Of a stretch of DNA of 64,000 nt, positions 18,238 to 27,109 are shown piece after piece; the stretch's first letter is position 1; every line of letters starts with the position of its first letter. The stretch is from Paucilactobacillus hokkaidonensis JCM 18461. Its GTDB lineage: Bacteria; Bacillota; Bacilli; Lactobacillales; Lactobacillaceae. The notes under the pieces are model-generated. The model worked only from the letters and a program-made list of their open reading frames with translations, had not been told where the DNA came from and did not search any database. The translations under genes were made by a program, and so were the position numbers. The stretch spans positions 1,922,001 to 1,986,000 of the forward strand of contig NZ_AP014680.1 in assembly GCF_000829395.1 (NCBI RefSeq), given 5' to 3'.

Positions 18238-19479
18238 CTAATCTTTTTTTAATTTTTCTAAATCATGAACAAACAAGCCACTCAATAATTTGGGCTCAAA
18301 CCAAGTAGACTTAGCAGGCATTAACTCATGGTTATCTGCTACTGCCAGCAATTGATTCATCTTAGTTGGGTACATTGCAAAAGCAATTGAATATTCACCA
18401 CTATCAACTAGTGACTGAAGTTTGCTCAAGCCTTCGATTCCGCCAACAAATGCAATTCGTTTTTCATGAGCTAAATCGTGTAGGCCAAAAATATCCTCTA
18501 AAATATTATGCTGTAATAACGAAACATCAAGTTCTTCGACCGGATCCACTTGTTTGACCACTTGAAGTGGTGTCAATTCAAACCATTGATTGCTCCAGTA
18601 CATGCTCACTTGGCCCTGCTTTTGTGGTTTGTGCGGTTGTATTAATGGTTCGACATCATATTTTTTGGCTAATATTGCTAAAAAATTGTCTGGAATAGGA
18701 ACATTCAAGACCCGATTATAATCCCAAATCTGTAATTCACTTGCAGGAAATGCAATTGCTAAAAAGTAATTAAATTCAGCTTCAGCATCGTCATTTGGAA
18801 ATTGTGCCCGTCTTTTCTGTGCTACCTTAACCGTTGATGCTGCCCGATGATGGCCATCTGCAATATAAAATGCAGGTACTTTTGTATCAAAGACGTCCGC
18901 TAGCTCATTAAAACGTTGTGGTAATTGCCAAACCTCATGTTGCACACCAAAAAAAGCTGTGAAGGAAGCGTTTGGTTTATTTTGATCACAAAAATCACTA
19001 ACCTCATTCATAATTTCTTTTTGATCGCGATAAGTTAACAGGATTGGGCTTGAATTTACATTGGTTGTATCAATATGTTTGATTCGATCAGCTTCTTTAG
19101 CTGCACGAGTTAACTCATGTTTTTTTATCCGATCATTTTCATAATCAATGGCACTCGCTGCTCCAACTATCCCAAGTTGTCGTTTTCCATTAAGTGTCAT
19201 GCCATAAGCGTAGTATGATGCCTGAGCATCTTGTTGTAACGTACCATTTTTCAACCACTTAATTAAATTTTTACGAGCTTGTTGATAAACTTGGTCATCG
19301 TATGGGTCAATTGTTGGGGGTAAGTCCACTTCTGCTCGGTCAATGTGAATAAATGATAATTCATTTTTAGCAGCATCCCTTGCTTGCTGATCATCTAACA
19401 CGTCATACGGCAATGACGCCACCTGATCCATTAGTTCAAACGGTGGCCGAATAACACGAAACGGCTTGAATTTAACCAC
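18238..19479 (-). CDS. DUF1015 family protein, serine-operon partner
   Basis: 413-residue cytoplasmic protein of the DUF1015 family: N-terminal FKPFRVIRPP and SLPYDVLDDQQARD, then YADGHHRAAST-like motif FYIADGHHRAAS. Biochemical function is not established to my knowledge; members often lie next to serA/serC, and some related proteins have been proposed as serine kinases. The GTG start shares one base with the serA stop, and AAGGAGG lies within the serA end, so the three genes are one coupled operon. Confidence 0.85.
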   Translation of the reverse strand: MVKFKPFRVIRPPFELMDQVASLPYDVLDDQQARDAAKNELSFIHIDRAEVDLPPTIDPYDDQVYQQARKNLIKWLKNGTLQQDAQASYYAYGMTLNGKRQLGIVGAASAIDYENDRIKKHELTRAAKEADRIKHIDTTNVNSSPILLTYRDQKEIMNEVSDFCDQNKPNASFTAFFGVQHEVWQLPQRFNELADVFDTKVPAFYIADGHHRAASTVKVAQKRRAQFPNDDAEAEFNYFLAIAFPASELQIWDYNRVLNVPIPDNFLAILAKKYDVEPLIQPHKPQKQGQVSMYWSNQWFELTPLQVVKQVDPVEELDVSLLQHNILEDIFGLHDLAHEKRIAFVGGIEGLSKLQSLVDSGEYSIAFAMYPTKMNQLLAVADNHELMPAKSTWFEPKLLSGLFVHDLEKLKKD

Positions 19480-20678
19480 TAGAATTCCTCCTTCACTGGA
19501 TTAGCCAGCCCACGAACACGAATAATTTCATCAATTGCCAAACATTTTTGTTCAAATTCTTGATAAAGTTCTTCACTCATTACTGCATCCACATCAATCA
19601 TAGTGTAAGCAAAGTTCCCCTTAGACGCATTAATCATGTTAGCAATATTGATATTTAATTCTGCTAATACCGTTGTGATCTGCCCTAACATATTAGGCAC
19701 ATTTTGATGTAAAAAAGTTAATCGATATGGTGAACTAAACGGCATTTTTACTGTTGGATAGTTTACTGAATCCTTTATCTGTCCGGTTTCTAAATATAAC
19801 CTCAAAGTATTGGCCACCATTTGAGCACAATTGTCTTCAGCTTCTTGCGTGGTTCCACCTAAATGCGGTGTAACTATAACCTGTTCGTGCTTCAATAACT
19901 CATCGGAGGCAAAATCGGTCCAATATTGTCTTAGATGTCCGACGTTTAAAGCAGCCAATACTGGTGCTTCTTCCACAATGCCATTACGAGAGTAATTTAG
20001 CAAAGTGGCATCTTTTTTCATCATTAATAATTCATTTGCTCCAATTAAATTCTTGTTCTGCTCGTTATAAGGAATGTGAATCGTTACAAAATCACTTTCT
20101 GATAGTACTTCCTTCAAGGTTGTCGCTCTTTTAATGTCACTAGTAACCTGCCAAGCATGTTCAACTGAAATATATGGATCATACCCAATCACATTCATTC
20201 CAAGTTGACGTGCAGTGTCAGCAACCTTAGATCCAACCGCTCCTAATCCAATCACGCCAAGAGTTTTACCAGCTAATTCGGTCCCACGATAGTGATTTTT
20301 ACCTGCCTCAGCTTGTAACGTTACATCTGCCTCTTTTCCAGAAGAGAGTGATTTAGTCCACGCAATTGCTGGAATGACAGGCCGAGAAGCTAGGATTAAA
20401 ATGGCAATAATCAATTCCTTAACCGCATTAGCATTAGCTCCAGGTGCATTAAAAACAACGACCCCATTCTCGCTCGCTTTTTGCAGTGGAATATTATTGA
20501 CACCGGCGCCAGCACGTCCAATTGCTAATAAACTTACTGGTAATACATTTCGATGCAAATTCTGGCTTCTGATTAGTAACGCATCAGGTTCTTCTACACC
20601 ATTAATAGTGTATTGATTCTTTGGAAAAACAGCTAATCCAACGTTAGAGATAACATTGTAAGTTTTAATTGCAAACAT
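19479..20678 (-). CDS. serA: D-3-phosphoglycerate dehydrogenase
   Basis: NAD-dependent first step of serine synthesis (3-phosphoglycerate to phosphohydroxypyruvate). 399 residues. It has the nucleotide loop GVIGLGAVGSKVADTA, an active-site segment NYSRNGIVEEAP in place of the usual ARGG, and the VTPHLGGTT histidine motif. A C-terminal ACT domain (from about residue 318) suits serine feedback. The correct ATG is 20678: GGAGGATTTTAAT precedes it, and the ATG at 20693 overlaps that ribosome site. It starts one base after the serC stop. Confidence 0.95.
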   Translation of the reverse strand: MFAIKTYNVISNVGLAVFPKNQYTINGVEEPDALLIRSQNLHRNVLPVSLLAIGRAGAGVNNIPLQKASENGVVVFNAPGANANAVKELIIAILILASRPVIPAIAWTKSLSSGKEADVTLQAEAGKNHYRGTELAGKTLGVIGLGAVGSKVADTARQLGMNVIGYDPYISVEHAWQVTSDIKRATTLKEVLSESDFVTIHIPYNEQNKNLIGANELLMMKKDATLLNYSRNGIVEEAPVLAALNVGHLRQYWTDFASDELLKHEQVIVTPHLGGTTQEAEDNCAQMVANTLRLYLETGQIKDSVNYPTVKMPFSSPYRLTFLHQNVPNMLGQITTVLAELNINIANMINASKGNFAYTMIDVDAVMSEELYQEFEQKCLAIDEIIRVRGLANPVKEEF

Positions 20679-20679
20679 A

Positions 20680-21750
20680 TTAAAATCCTCCATGATTCAT
20701 TTCAAATTGTTTCATTTGGTTAATTAAGGCTTTTACTCCAGCAGTTGGCATTGCATTGTATAAACTAGCACGCATTCCTCCAACTAACCGATGACCTGCT
20801 AAATTAACTAAACCTTTGTCAGCTGCGTCAGCAATAAATTGTTGATCAAGTTGTTTGTTGCCAGTACCGAAGACAAGATTAGTTAATGAACGCTCATCTT
20901 TAGCAACAGAATTATTAAATAGTTTTGAATTATCCACATAATCGTATAGTAACTTAGCTTGTTCCAAATTCTGTTGATAAATTGCTGGTACTCCGCCAAA
21001 TTTTTTCAGCCATTTGAACACTAATCCAGCTGCATAGATACAGAAAACAGGTGGTGTGTTTAGCGCCGAATGCTTTTGATCCTCTAGCCAATAATCCATA
21101 ATTTCTGACAGCTCTGGATGACTAGTTAATCGATCTCGTTTGACAATGACAACAGCCATGCCAGCTGGCCCAATATTTTTCTGGGCACCAGCATAAATTA
21201 AATCAAATTGATTAACATCATACGGTTGCGCCATAATATTGGATGACATATCAGCAACTAGTGGCTGTGTACTATTTGGGATTTGATGATACGTTGTTCC
21301 TTCAATTGTGTTATTGGTAGTTATGTGGAGGTAATCAAGTGGATCGTCATCTGGTGCCGAAATTTTTGGTAAATTATTGTCAGAACTGCCAATTCGGTCA
21401 ACTTGTAATCCATCAATTTTTTGTGCTGCTTCCATCGCTTTTTGTGCCCAATGACCAGAATCTACATATGCTACATGATGATATTTGTCTGTAAGGTTAA
21501 GTGCTATATTCGTAAACTGAAGCGTTCCTCCACCATGTAAAAATAAAACGGCATAGCTATCATCAATATTCATTAAATCACGAAAATCTTTCTCAGCTTC
21601 AAGCTCCATTTCTTCATATTGCTTGGAACGATGACTGATTTCTAATATACTCATTTGACTGCCATTAAATGATTTCATTTCTGTTTGAATCTGATCGAGC
21701 ACAGTTGCAGGTAAAACTCCTGGACCGGCTGAAAAATTATATACTGTCAT
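20680..21750 (-). CDS. serC: phosphoserine aminotransferase
   Basis: PLP enzyme that transaminates phosphohydroxypyruvate to phosphoserine. 356 residues, the usual length. It has N-terminal YNFSAGPGVLP, FLHGGGTLQF and the PLP lysine in LIYAGAQKNIGPAG. First gene of serC-serA-DUF1015. CGGAGGAAC precedes the ATG. No serB is seen nearby. Confidence 0.95.
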   Translation of the reverse strand: MTVYNFSAGPGVLPATVLDQIQTEMKSFNGSQMSILEISHRSKQYEEMELEAEKDFRDLMNIDDSYAVLFLHGGGTLQFTNIALNLTDKYHHVAYVDSGHWAQKAMEAAQKIDGLQVDRIGSSDNNLPKISAPDDDPLDYLHITTNNTIEGTTYHQIPNSTQPLVADMSSNIMAQPYDVNQFDLIYAGAQKNIGPAGMAVVIVKRDRLTSHPELSEIMDYWLEDQKHSALNTPPVFCIYAAGLVFKWLKKFGGVPAIYQQNLEQAKLLYDYVDNSKLFNNSVAKDERSLTNLVFGTGNKQLDQQFIADAADKGLVNLAGHRLVGGMRASLYNAMPTAGVKALINQMKQFEMNHGGF

Positions 21751-21777
21751 CTACGTTCCTCCGTTTCAATTGTTTTC

Positions 21778-21805
21778 ATCATACTGGACCTATAAATATA
21801 TGCAA
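21778..21805 (-). promoter_or_regulatory. serC promoter
   Basis: TTGCAT (21805-21800), 16-bp spacer, TATGAT (21783-21778) on the minus strand, 27 bp before the serC ATG. Confidence 0.5.
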
Positions 21806-22007
21806 TTGATTTATTAATCATGTTTTAGACGATTTTGTATCTATCCCAGTATTGATAAGGTTTGTGCGCCATTAAATTAAAATAATAAAAATATTTATAT
21901 TTATTAGATGACAGCTAAATTATCCTAGTTATTAAGGATTAAACAGCGTAATTTGGTTGTATAAATATTTTTATATAGATTTACGTTCAAAAATTAGAAA
22001 ATTCTCA

Positions 22008-22037
22008 TTGACAACCCTATTCAGTTTAATCTATACT
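22008..22037 (+). promoter_or_regulatory. promoter of the trpXYZ-like leader transcript
   Basis: TTGACA (22008-22013), 18-bp spacer, TATACT (22032-22037). The start near 22044 leaves only ~28 nt before the leader ORF, too little room for a T-box stem I. The ~200 bp between the serC promoter and this one is AT-rich and holds nothing I recognise. Confidence 0.7.
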
Positions 22038-22071
22038 TATTCACATTAAGACGACGTAGGAGATTAGTCAT

Positions 22072-22119
22072 ATGAGCAATTACACACAACAATTGAATAA
22101 TGGTTGGCAAAGCCGGTAA
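22072..22119 (+). CDS. 15-residue leader peptide with a Trp codon
   Basis: Reads MSNYTQQLNNGWQSR. GTAGGAG stands 9 nt before the ATG, a strong site for such a short ORF. The Trp codon (22105-22107) lies four codons before the stop, and a Tyr codon is at position 4. The stop codon overlaps the first arm of the hairpin system that follows. I interpret it as the sensing peptide of an attenuator for the tryptophan-type transporter operon downstream. Confidence 0.7.
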   Translation: MSNYTQQLNNGWQSR

Positions 22120-22232
22120 TTCGGGTTATGTGTGTTCATCACAGATATAACCTGAATTTTCAGATTATATCTGTGCCGACTTATTAAGTTTTACGAGTCT
22201 GCATGGATTTTCCACTGCAGGCTTTTTCTTTT
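22118..22232 (+). promoter_or_regulatory. attenuator: competing hairpins and terminator
   Basis: Segment 1 (22118-22134) pairs with segment 2 (22140-22158). Segment 2 (22140-22150) also pairs perfectly with segment 3 (22165-22175). GTGCCGACT at the end of segment 3 can pair with AGTCTGCAT (22196-22204), the 5' arm of a terminator (22196-22223 plus TTTTTCTTTT). A ribosome held at the Trp codon would leave segment 1 free, favour 1:2, free segment 3 and block the terminator. A ribosome at the stop would do the opposite. Confidence 0.6.
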
Positions 22233-22241
22233 GTCATTTAG

Positions 22242-22276
22242 AAGAAGTCACCGCAATGGGGACTTCTTTTTTATTT
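22242..22276 (+). terminator. second terminator in the trpXYZ-like leader
   Basis: AAGAAGTC (22242-22249) pairs with GACTTCTT (22261-22268), with CC/GG continuing inside around a GCAAT loop, then a T-rich tail. It lies just after the attenuator terminator and 50 bp before the first structural gene. Confidence 0.6.
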
Positions 22277-22326
22277 TCAAAATGATACGTTATGTAATCA
22301 AATTTTAGATGGGGTGGTTATTAATT

Positions 22327-23319
22327 ATGAAACGCATGTATGGGTTTATAGCTATTATTTTAGTTTTTCTTGGATTTGCCTACTTTATGGAAGGTGGCTC
22401 AATAACCAAAAATAAAATACCTAAGGTTGGTATTTTAACTTTGATGCATCAACCCGCATTGGATCAAATTCATAAGGGTGTTGTCGCTGGGTTAGCAAAA
22501 GAAGGCTACCACGATGGTAAAAATATTAAAATCGATTACCAAAATGCTCAAGGTGACCAAAGTAATTTGAAAACAATGAGTACTAAGTTAGTCAATGAGG
22601 ACAATAATGTTATCGTTGGTATTACCACACCAGCAGCACAAGCACTAGCTAATACAACAACTAAAATTCCAATTGTTTTAGGAGCAGTAACCGATCCAAA
22701 ATCGGCGGGACTAGTCAAAAATAATAAAAAACCAGGTGGCAATATTTCTGGGATCTCTGACCAGGCACCATTAGAAGAACAATTGAAATTAATTCAATCG
22801 TTTATGCCCCACTTAAAAACGCTAGGAATCATTTATACTTCCAGTGATAATTCAGCTGTGACAGAAGAAAAAAAATTCGTGGCATTATGTAAAAAAGAGC
22901 ACGTTAACCTGAAAACATACTCGATTTCCAATAGTAATGATCTAAATCAAGTCTCTCAAGAAATGATGACCCAAGTTGATGCAGTCTTTGTTCCAACTGA
23001 CAATACAATTGCCGGAGCAATGCAAACACTCGTTAAAAATGCTGATGCAGCCAATAAACCGATTTTTCCTACTGTTGATACAATGGTAAAAGATGGTGGT
23101 GTTGCAACCTACAGTATTAACCAATATAAGTTAGGTGTGCAAGGCGGTAAATTAGCGGGTCAGATTCTTAAAGGTAAAAAGGAAACTGCCACTACTGCAA
23201 TTCAATATATTCGTCACGGTGAACCAACATTGAATTTAAAACAAGCTAAGAAATTAGGACTACATGTCCCAACTAAATTCTTACAGGATGCACAGAAAAA
23301 TGGGGAGGTCTTCAAATGA
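22327..23319 (+). CDS. trpX: ABC transporter substrate-binding protein, TrpX (PF04392) type
   Basis: 330-residue extracytoplasmic binding protein of the ABC_sub_bind family, whose lactic-acid-bacterial members are annotated as tryptophan/tyrosine binders. The N-terminus is a hydrophobic anchor (residues ~4-20) with no lipobox cysteine, so it is probably membrane-anchored rather than a lipoprotein. I use the ATG at 22327, 9 nt after GGGGTGG; the ATG at 22309 precedes that site. The stop overlaps the permease start by 4 nt (ATGA). Substrate assignment rests on family and on the Trp codon in the leader. Confidence 0.8.
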   Translation: MKRMYGFIAIILVFLGFAYFMEGGSITKNKIPKVGILTLMHQPALDQIHKGVVAGLAKEGYHDGKNIKIDYQNAQGDQSNLKTMSTKLVNEDNNVIVGITTPAAQALANTTTKIPIVLGAVTDPKSAGLVKNNKKPGGNISGISDQAPLEEQLKLIQSFMPHLKTLGIIYTSSDNSAVTEEKKFVALCKKEHVNLKTYSISNSNDLNQVSQEMMTQVDAVFVPTDNTIAGAMQTLVKNADAANKPIFPTVDTMVKDGGVATYSINQYKLGVQGGKLAGQILKGKKETATTAIQYIRHGEPTLNLKQAKKLGLHVPTKFLQDAQKNGEVFK

Positions 23320-24215
23320 ATTTAATCGTATCAGCAATCGGGCAAGGCCTATTATGGGCTATCTTAGGCCTCGGCTTATTTCTAACTTTTAGAATATTAG
23401 ATTTTCCCGATATGACCGTTGAAGGAACTTTCCCATTAGGTGCGGCTGTGGCAGTTACTGCTATCGTCCACGGAATGTCACCACTACTAGCAACATTTCT
23501 CGCTTTTATTGCGGGAATGATCGCTGGTTTGATTACTGGCCTCTTATACACGAAAGGAAAAATCCCAATTTTACTGGCTGGAATCTTAACTATGACAGCT
23601 GCCTATTCAATTAACCTACGAATCATGGGCAAATCAAATACCTCTCTGATAGGACAAAAAACTTTGCTTAAGACAAAATTTTTGTCAAGCTTACCAACCT
23701 ATTTTGACAGTGTTCTATTAGGAATGATCATCATTGCAATTATCACAATTATCTTGATTTTCTTTTTGCAAACCGATCTAGGTCAATCATTTATTGCCAC
23801 AGGTGATAATGAAAAAATGGCTAAATCATTGGGAATCCATACAGACAACATGAAAAACATGGGACTCATGGTTTCTAATGGTATGATTGGTATCTGTGGT
23901 GCTTTAATTGCACAAAGTAATGGCTATGCGGATATCAACATGGGAATTGGTACCATCGTGATTGCGTTAGCTTCGATTATTATTGGTGAAGTTGCCTTTG
24001 GCGAACTAACGCTTAATCAACGGTTAGTTGCAGTAACTTTGGGTAGTATTATTTACCGCCTAATTCTCTTAGCCGTATTGCAACTAGGTTTCAGTGCAAA
24101 TGATCTAAATGTACTTTCTTCCATCGTTTTGGCACTTTGCATGATGTTGCCACAATTTAAAAAGGCACTGCATTTAGAACACGTATTCTCAAAGGGGGTT
24201 AAGGTTGATGACTAA
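23316..24215 (+). CDS. trpY: ABC transporter permease, TrpY-like
   Basis: 299-residue membrane protein of the branched-chain-type (LivH-like) permease family, with about eight hydrophobic segments and the conserved FLTFRILDFPDMTVEGTF start and IALASIIIGEVAFGE near the end. It is the channel subunit of the operon's importer and is translationally coupled to the binding-protein gene by a 4-nt overlap. The ATPase gene overlaps its end by 8 nt. Confidence 0.85.
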   Translation: MNLIVSAIGQGLLWAILGLGLFLTFRILDFPDMTVEGTFPLGAAVAVTAIVHGMSPLLATFLAFIAGMIAGLITGLLYTKGKIPILLAGILTMTAAYSINLRIMGKSNTSLIGQKTLLKTKFLSSLPTYFDSVLLGMIIIAIITIILIFFLQTDLGQSFIATGDNEKMAKSLGIHTDNMKNMGLMVSNGMIGICGALIAQSNGYADINMGIGTIVIALASIIIGEVAFGELTLNQRLVAVTLGSIIYRLILLAVLQLGFSANDLNVLSSIVLALCMMLPQFKKALHLEHVFSKGVKVDD

Positions 24216-24972
24216 ACCAATTTTGGAATTAAAAAACGTTGCTACACTTGTCAACAAAGGAACTTCTAACGAGACCAAAATTCTTAAAAAACTAAATTTA
24301 ACGATCAATGATGGTGATTTCATTACAATTGTTGGTTCCAATGGTGCTGGTAAATCAACACTTTTTAACGTAATTGGCGGTAATCTACCCGCTGATTCTG
24401 GAGAATTACTGTTACATGGCCAAAATATTACAAATCAAAACGAAGAAGAACGCACTAAGTTTTTAAGTCGCGTCTTTCAGGATCCAAAACTAGGCACTGC
24501 TCCAAGAATGACTGTTGCTGAAAATTTATTATTGGCACAAAAACGTGGTGAAAAGCGAAGATTGAAACCACGTCAGCTAAAACAATCAATGGAAAAATTC
24601 ACTAAATTAGCTGCTACCATGAACAATGGCCTTGAAGAAAGAATGAACACAGCTACTGGTAATTTATCCGGTGGTCAACGCCAAGCATTAAGCTTCTTAA
24701 TGGCCACGCTAAAACGACCAGACGTTATCTTACTTGATGAACATACGGCGGCATTAGATCCTCGCACCAGTCAAGAATTATTGCACGCAACAAATCAACG
24801 AATTAATGAAGATCATCTAACTGCATTAATGATTACGCATCACTTAGAAGCCGCATTGAAATATGGTAATCGACTAGTAGTACTAGATGATGGCCAGATT
24901 AAAGCAGACTTTAAGGGTGCGGAAAAAGAGCAACTGACGATGGATCAGTTGTATGAGTATTTCGAAATATAG
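24208..24972 (+). CDS. trpZ: ABC transporter ATP-binding protein, TrpZ-like
   Basis: 254-residue ATPase: Walker A VGSNGAGKST at about residue 42, signature LSGGQRQALS, Walker B with VILLDEHTAALD and switch histidine in MITHH. DEHTAALD rather than DEPTAALD is usual in this transporter group. The start is ATG 24208 behind AAAGGGGGT; a TTG sits one codon upstream. The TAG stop is the first codon of hairpin element 3. Confidence 0.88.
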   Translation: MTKPILELKNVATLVNKGTSNETKILKKLNLTINDGDFITIVGSNGAGKSTLFNVIGGNLPADSGELLLHGQNITNQNEEERTKFLSRVFQDPKLGTAPRMTVAENLLLAQKRGEKRRLKPRQLKQSMEKFTKLAATMNNGLEERMNTATGNLSGGQRQALSFLMATLKRPDVILLDEHTAALDPRTSQELLHATNQRINEDHLTALMITHHLEAALKYGNRLVVLDDGQIKADFKGAEKEQLTMDQLYEYFEI

Positions 24973-25097
24973 AGTGTAAACACCCGCGTTTAGGCGTCGG
25001 AGTGCAACGTAAAAAAGCAATAGCCTGATTCGTATTTTGAATCAGGCTATTACATTTTTTGGGTTACACGCAGACTCCTGCGGTTGCAAACACATTT
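24970..25097. repeat. hairpin repeat element 3 with terminator core
   Basis: Starts in the ATPase stop codon (TAGAGTGTAAACACCCGCG) and ends with CGGTTGCAAACACATT. The core is a perfect 13-bp stem (25019-25031 with 25039-25051) inside A and T runs. Both arms match element 1 closely, in the opposite orientation, and are the best examples of the family. It can terminate the transporter operon and the convergent dehydrogenase gene. Confidence 0.8.
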
Positions 25098-25119
25098 AGT
25101 CTATAAAGGATACGTGGTT

Positions 25120-25986
25120 TTAATTATCCCACCACAACTTAACCAAAGCTTGAGTACCATCGTCCCCAAGCCCACGTTCATCAACCAGCTTCTCATACAG
25201 CTGTTTAGCTTGCTTAGTAGCTGGTAAATCAAGGCCCATTTTATCAGCCTCATCCAACGCAATTCGCAAATCTTTCAAAAAATGCTTGGTAAAAAAACCA
25301 GGAGTATAATCCTCTTTTAAAATCCGAGGAACGTAATTCGCCATACTCCAATTAGCCGCACCACCAGAATTTAAAGTTTCCAGTACTGTTGGTAAATCTA
25401 ATTTAGCTTTTTTAGCATAAACCAGCATTTCAGTTAGCCCGGTCATTGTTCCGGCAATCATAATTTGATTAGCCATCTTAGTATGTTGTCCCGCTCCATA
25501 AGAACCAAAATAGTTCACTCGTTGACCAATCTGATTGAAAATTGGAACCAATTTATCAAAAGCAGTTTTATTTCCACCAATCATAACGGTTAACGTAGCA
25601 TTTTTAGCACCCACATCTCCACCGGAAACTGGTGCATCTAGCGCCAATAATCCATTTTTTTCAGCAAATTGTCCAATTTTCAATGCCAAAGATGGTGTAC
25701 TGGTTGTCATATCAACCACCAACTGATTTTTACTTGCTACACTAAAAATTCCCTGATCACCAAAATAAACTTCTTCAACATCTTTCGGATAACCAACCAT
25801 GGTAAAAACAACATCGTTATTTAATGTGGCATCTGCTGGTGTGTTCGCCCATTTAGCTCCTTGATCTAACAGACCTTGTGCCTTACTTTTGGTTCGATTA
25901 TAAATCGTTAACTCGTTCCCGGCAGCTAATAAATTTGAAATAATACCGGTTCCCATCACGCCTGTGCCAATAAATCCGATCTTCAT
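25120..25986 (-). CDS. NAD(P)-dependent beta-hydroxyacid dehydrogenase (HIBADH family)
   Basis: 288-residue 6-phosphogluconate/3-hydroxyisobutyrate-dehydrogenase-like enzyme. It has the N-terminal GFIGTGVMGTGIISNLL Rossmann motif, the substrate loop DAPVSGGDVGA, the catalytic lysine in GQHTKMANQIM and the DLRIALDEAD helix. Members reduce tartronate or succinic semialdehyde or oxidise hydroxyisobutyrate; the substrate here is unknown. The ATG at 25986 is 9 nt from AAGGAG; earlier in-frame starts lie before that site. It is divergent from an aldo/keto reductase. Confidence 0.85.
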   Translation of the reverse strand: MKIGFIGTGVMGTGIISNLLAAGNELTIYNRTKSKAQGLLDQGAKWANTPADATLNNDVVFTMVGYPKDVEEVYFGDQGIFSVASKNQLVVDMTTSTPSLALKIGQFAEKNGLLALDAPVSGGDVGAKNATLTVMIGGNKTAFDKLVPIFNQIGQRVNYFGSYGAGQHTKMANQIMIAGTMTGLTEMLVYAKKAKLDLPTVLETLNSGGAANWSMANYVPRILKEDYTPGFFTKHFLKDLRIALDEADKMGLDLPATKQAKQLYEKLVDERGLGDDGTQALVKLWWDN

Positions 25987-26098
25987 CCTAGCCAACTCCT
26001 TAACTTTTCTAAAACCCATTGATTCTGCCATTATCCTACCACGAAATTAGCAATTAGTGCTAAACTTGGGCTGTAATAAATATGAGGAGATGGCAAAT

Positions 26099-27052
26099 TT
26101 GAAAACAATTAAACTCGGACAAAGTGGCCTTGAAGCATCCCAAATTGCATTAGGAATAATGCGTATGGGGTCTTTGAGTGTTGCTGACGCAACTAAAGTG
26201 ATTGAAACAACTTATAATGCAGGTGTTAATTTCTATGATGCAGCCGATATCTATCTCAATGGTAAATCAGAAAAAACATTTGGTGAAGCTTTAAAGCAAG
26301 CCTCGTTTTCACGTGATGACATTTATATCCAATCTAAGGGGGGAATTGTCCTTGATCCCAGCCGTAGTAATGGCGACTTGGTATTTGGTCAACGATATGA
26401 TTTTTCTAAACAACATCTTTTAGAAGCCGTCGACGGTATTTTGCAGCGACTAGATATTGATTATTTGGATTCATTTTTGTTACATCGACCAGATGCATTA
26501 ATGGAGCCAGAAGAAATTGCTGACGCATTTAATGAACTTCAAGCTAGTGGAAAAGTACGCCATTTTGGTGTTTCAAACTTTAATGGTAGCCAAATTGATG
26601 TATTACAAAGTTATTTAAACCAGAAATTGATTGTTGATCAACTACAATTTGGTGTTATGCATACCGGGATGGTTGACAGCGGCATCCACGTTAATATGAC
26701 TGATGCTGACAGTGTCGATCATGATAGTGGTTTACTTGAATATCTACGTTTCCACAAAATGAATATTCAGGCTTGGTCACCATATCAATATGGTATGTTC
26801 GAAGGTGCCTTCATTGATAATCCTAAGTTCCCTGAATTAAACGCTAAATTACAAGAAGTGGCAGACAAGTATAATGTCACTAAAAATGCAATTGCCACCG
26901 CTTGGATTACAAGAATGCCACAAAACATTCAAGTATTGCTAGGATCAATGAATCCTAAACATTTGCAAGAAAGTATTGCCGGTGCAGATGTCCAATTAGA
27001 TAAACAAGAATGGTATGATATTTACTTTGCTGCAGGTCATACATTGCCTTAA
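26099..27052 (+). CDS. aldo/keto reductase
   Basis: 317-residue NADPH-dependent (alpha/beta)8 oxidoreductase of the YcsN/YdhF-like group. The catalytic tetrad is visible: Asp and Tyr in YDAADIYLNGKSE, Lys in IQSKGG, His in LLHRPD. The TTG at 26099 is the best start, 9 nt after GAGGAG; the ATG at 26090 abuts the ribosome site. Substrate unknown. A bidirectional terminator shared with trxA follows. Confidence 0.85.
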   Translation: MKTIKLGQSGLEASQIALGIMRMGSLSVADATKVIETTYNAGVNFYDAADIYLNGKSEKTFGEALKQASFSRDDIYIQSKGGIVLDPSRSNGDLVFGQRYDFSKQHLLEAVDGILQRLDIDYLDSFLLHRPDALMEPEEIADAFNELQASGKVRHFGVSNFNGSQIDVLQSYLNQKLIVDQLQFGVMHTGMVDSGIHVNMTDADSVDHDSGLLEYLRFHKMNIQAWSPYQYGMFEGAFIDNPKFPELNAKLQEVADKYNVTKNAIATAWITRMPQNIQVLLGSMNPKHLQESIAGADVQLDKQEWYDIYFAAGHTLP

Positions 27053-27064
27053 ACGTATTAATTA

Positions 27065-27109
27065 AAAAAGAGTCATTAATCGAACGTTCATCGATTAATG
27101 ACTCTTTTT
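27065..27109. terminator. bidirectional terminator overlapping the trxA stop codon
   Basis: A perfect 19-bp inverted repeat (27065-27083 with 27091-27109) with A/T ends serves both the aldo/keto reductase and the convergent thioredoxin gene, whose stop codon is at its right edge. Confidence 0.8.

Noticed and set aside
22008-22326. T-box leader for the trpX operon
   Set aside because: There is no room for stem I between the promoter and the leader ORF, and no TGGGTGGNACC-type motif; the ACCGC in the second terminator is only chance resemblance.
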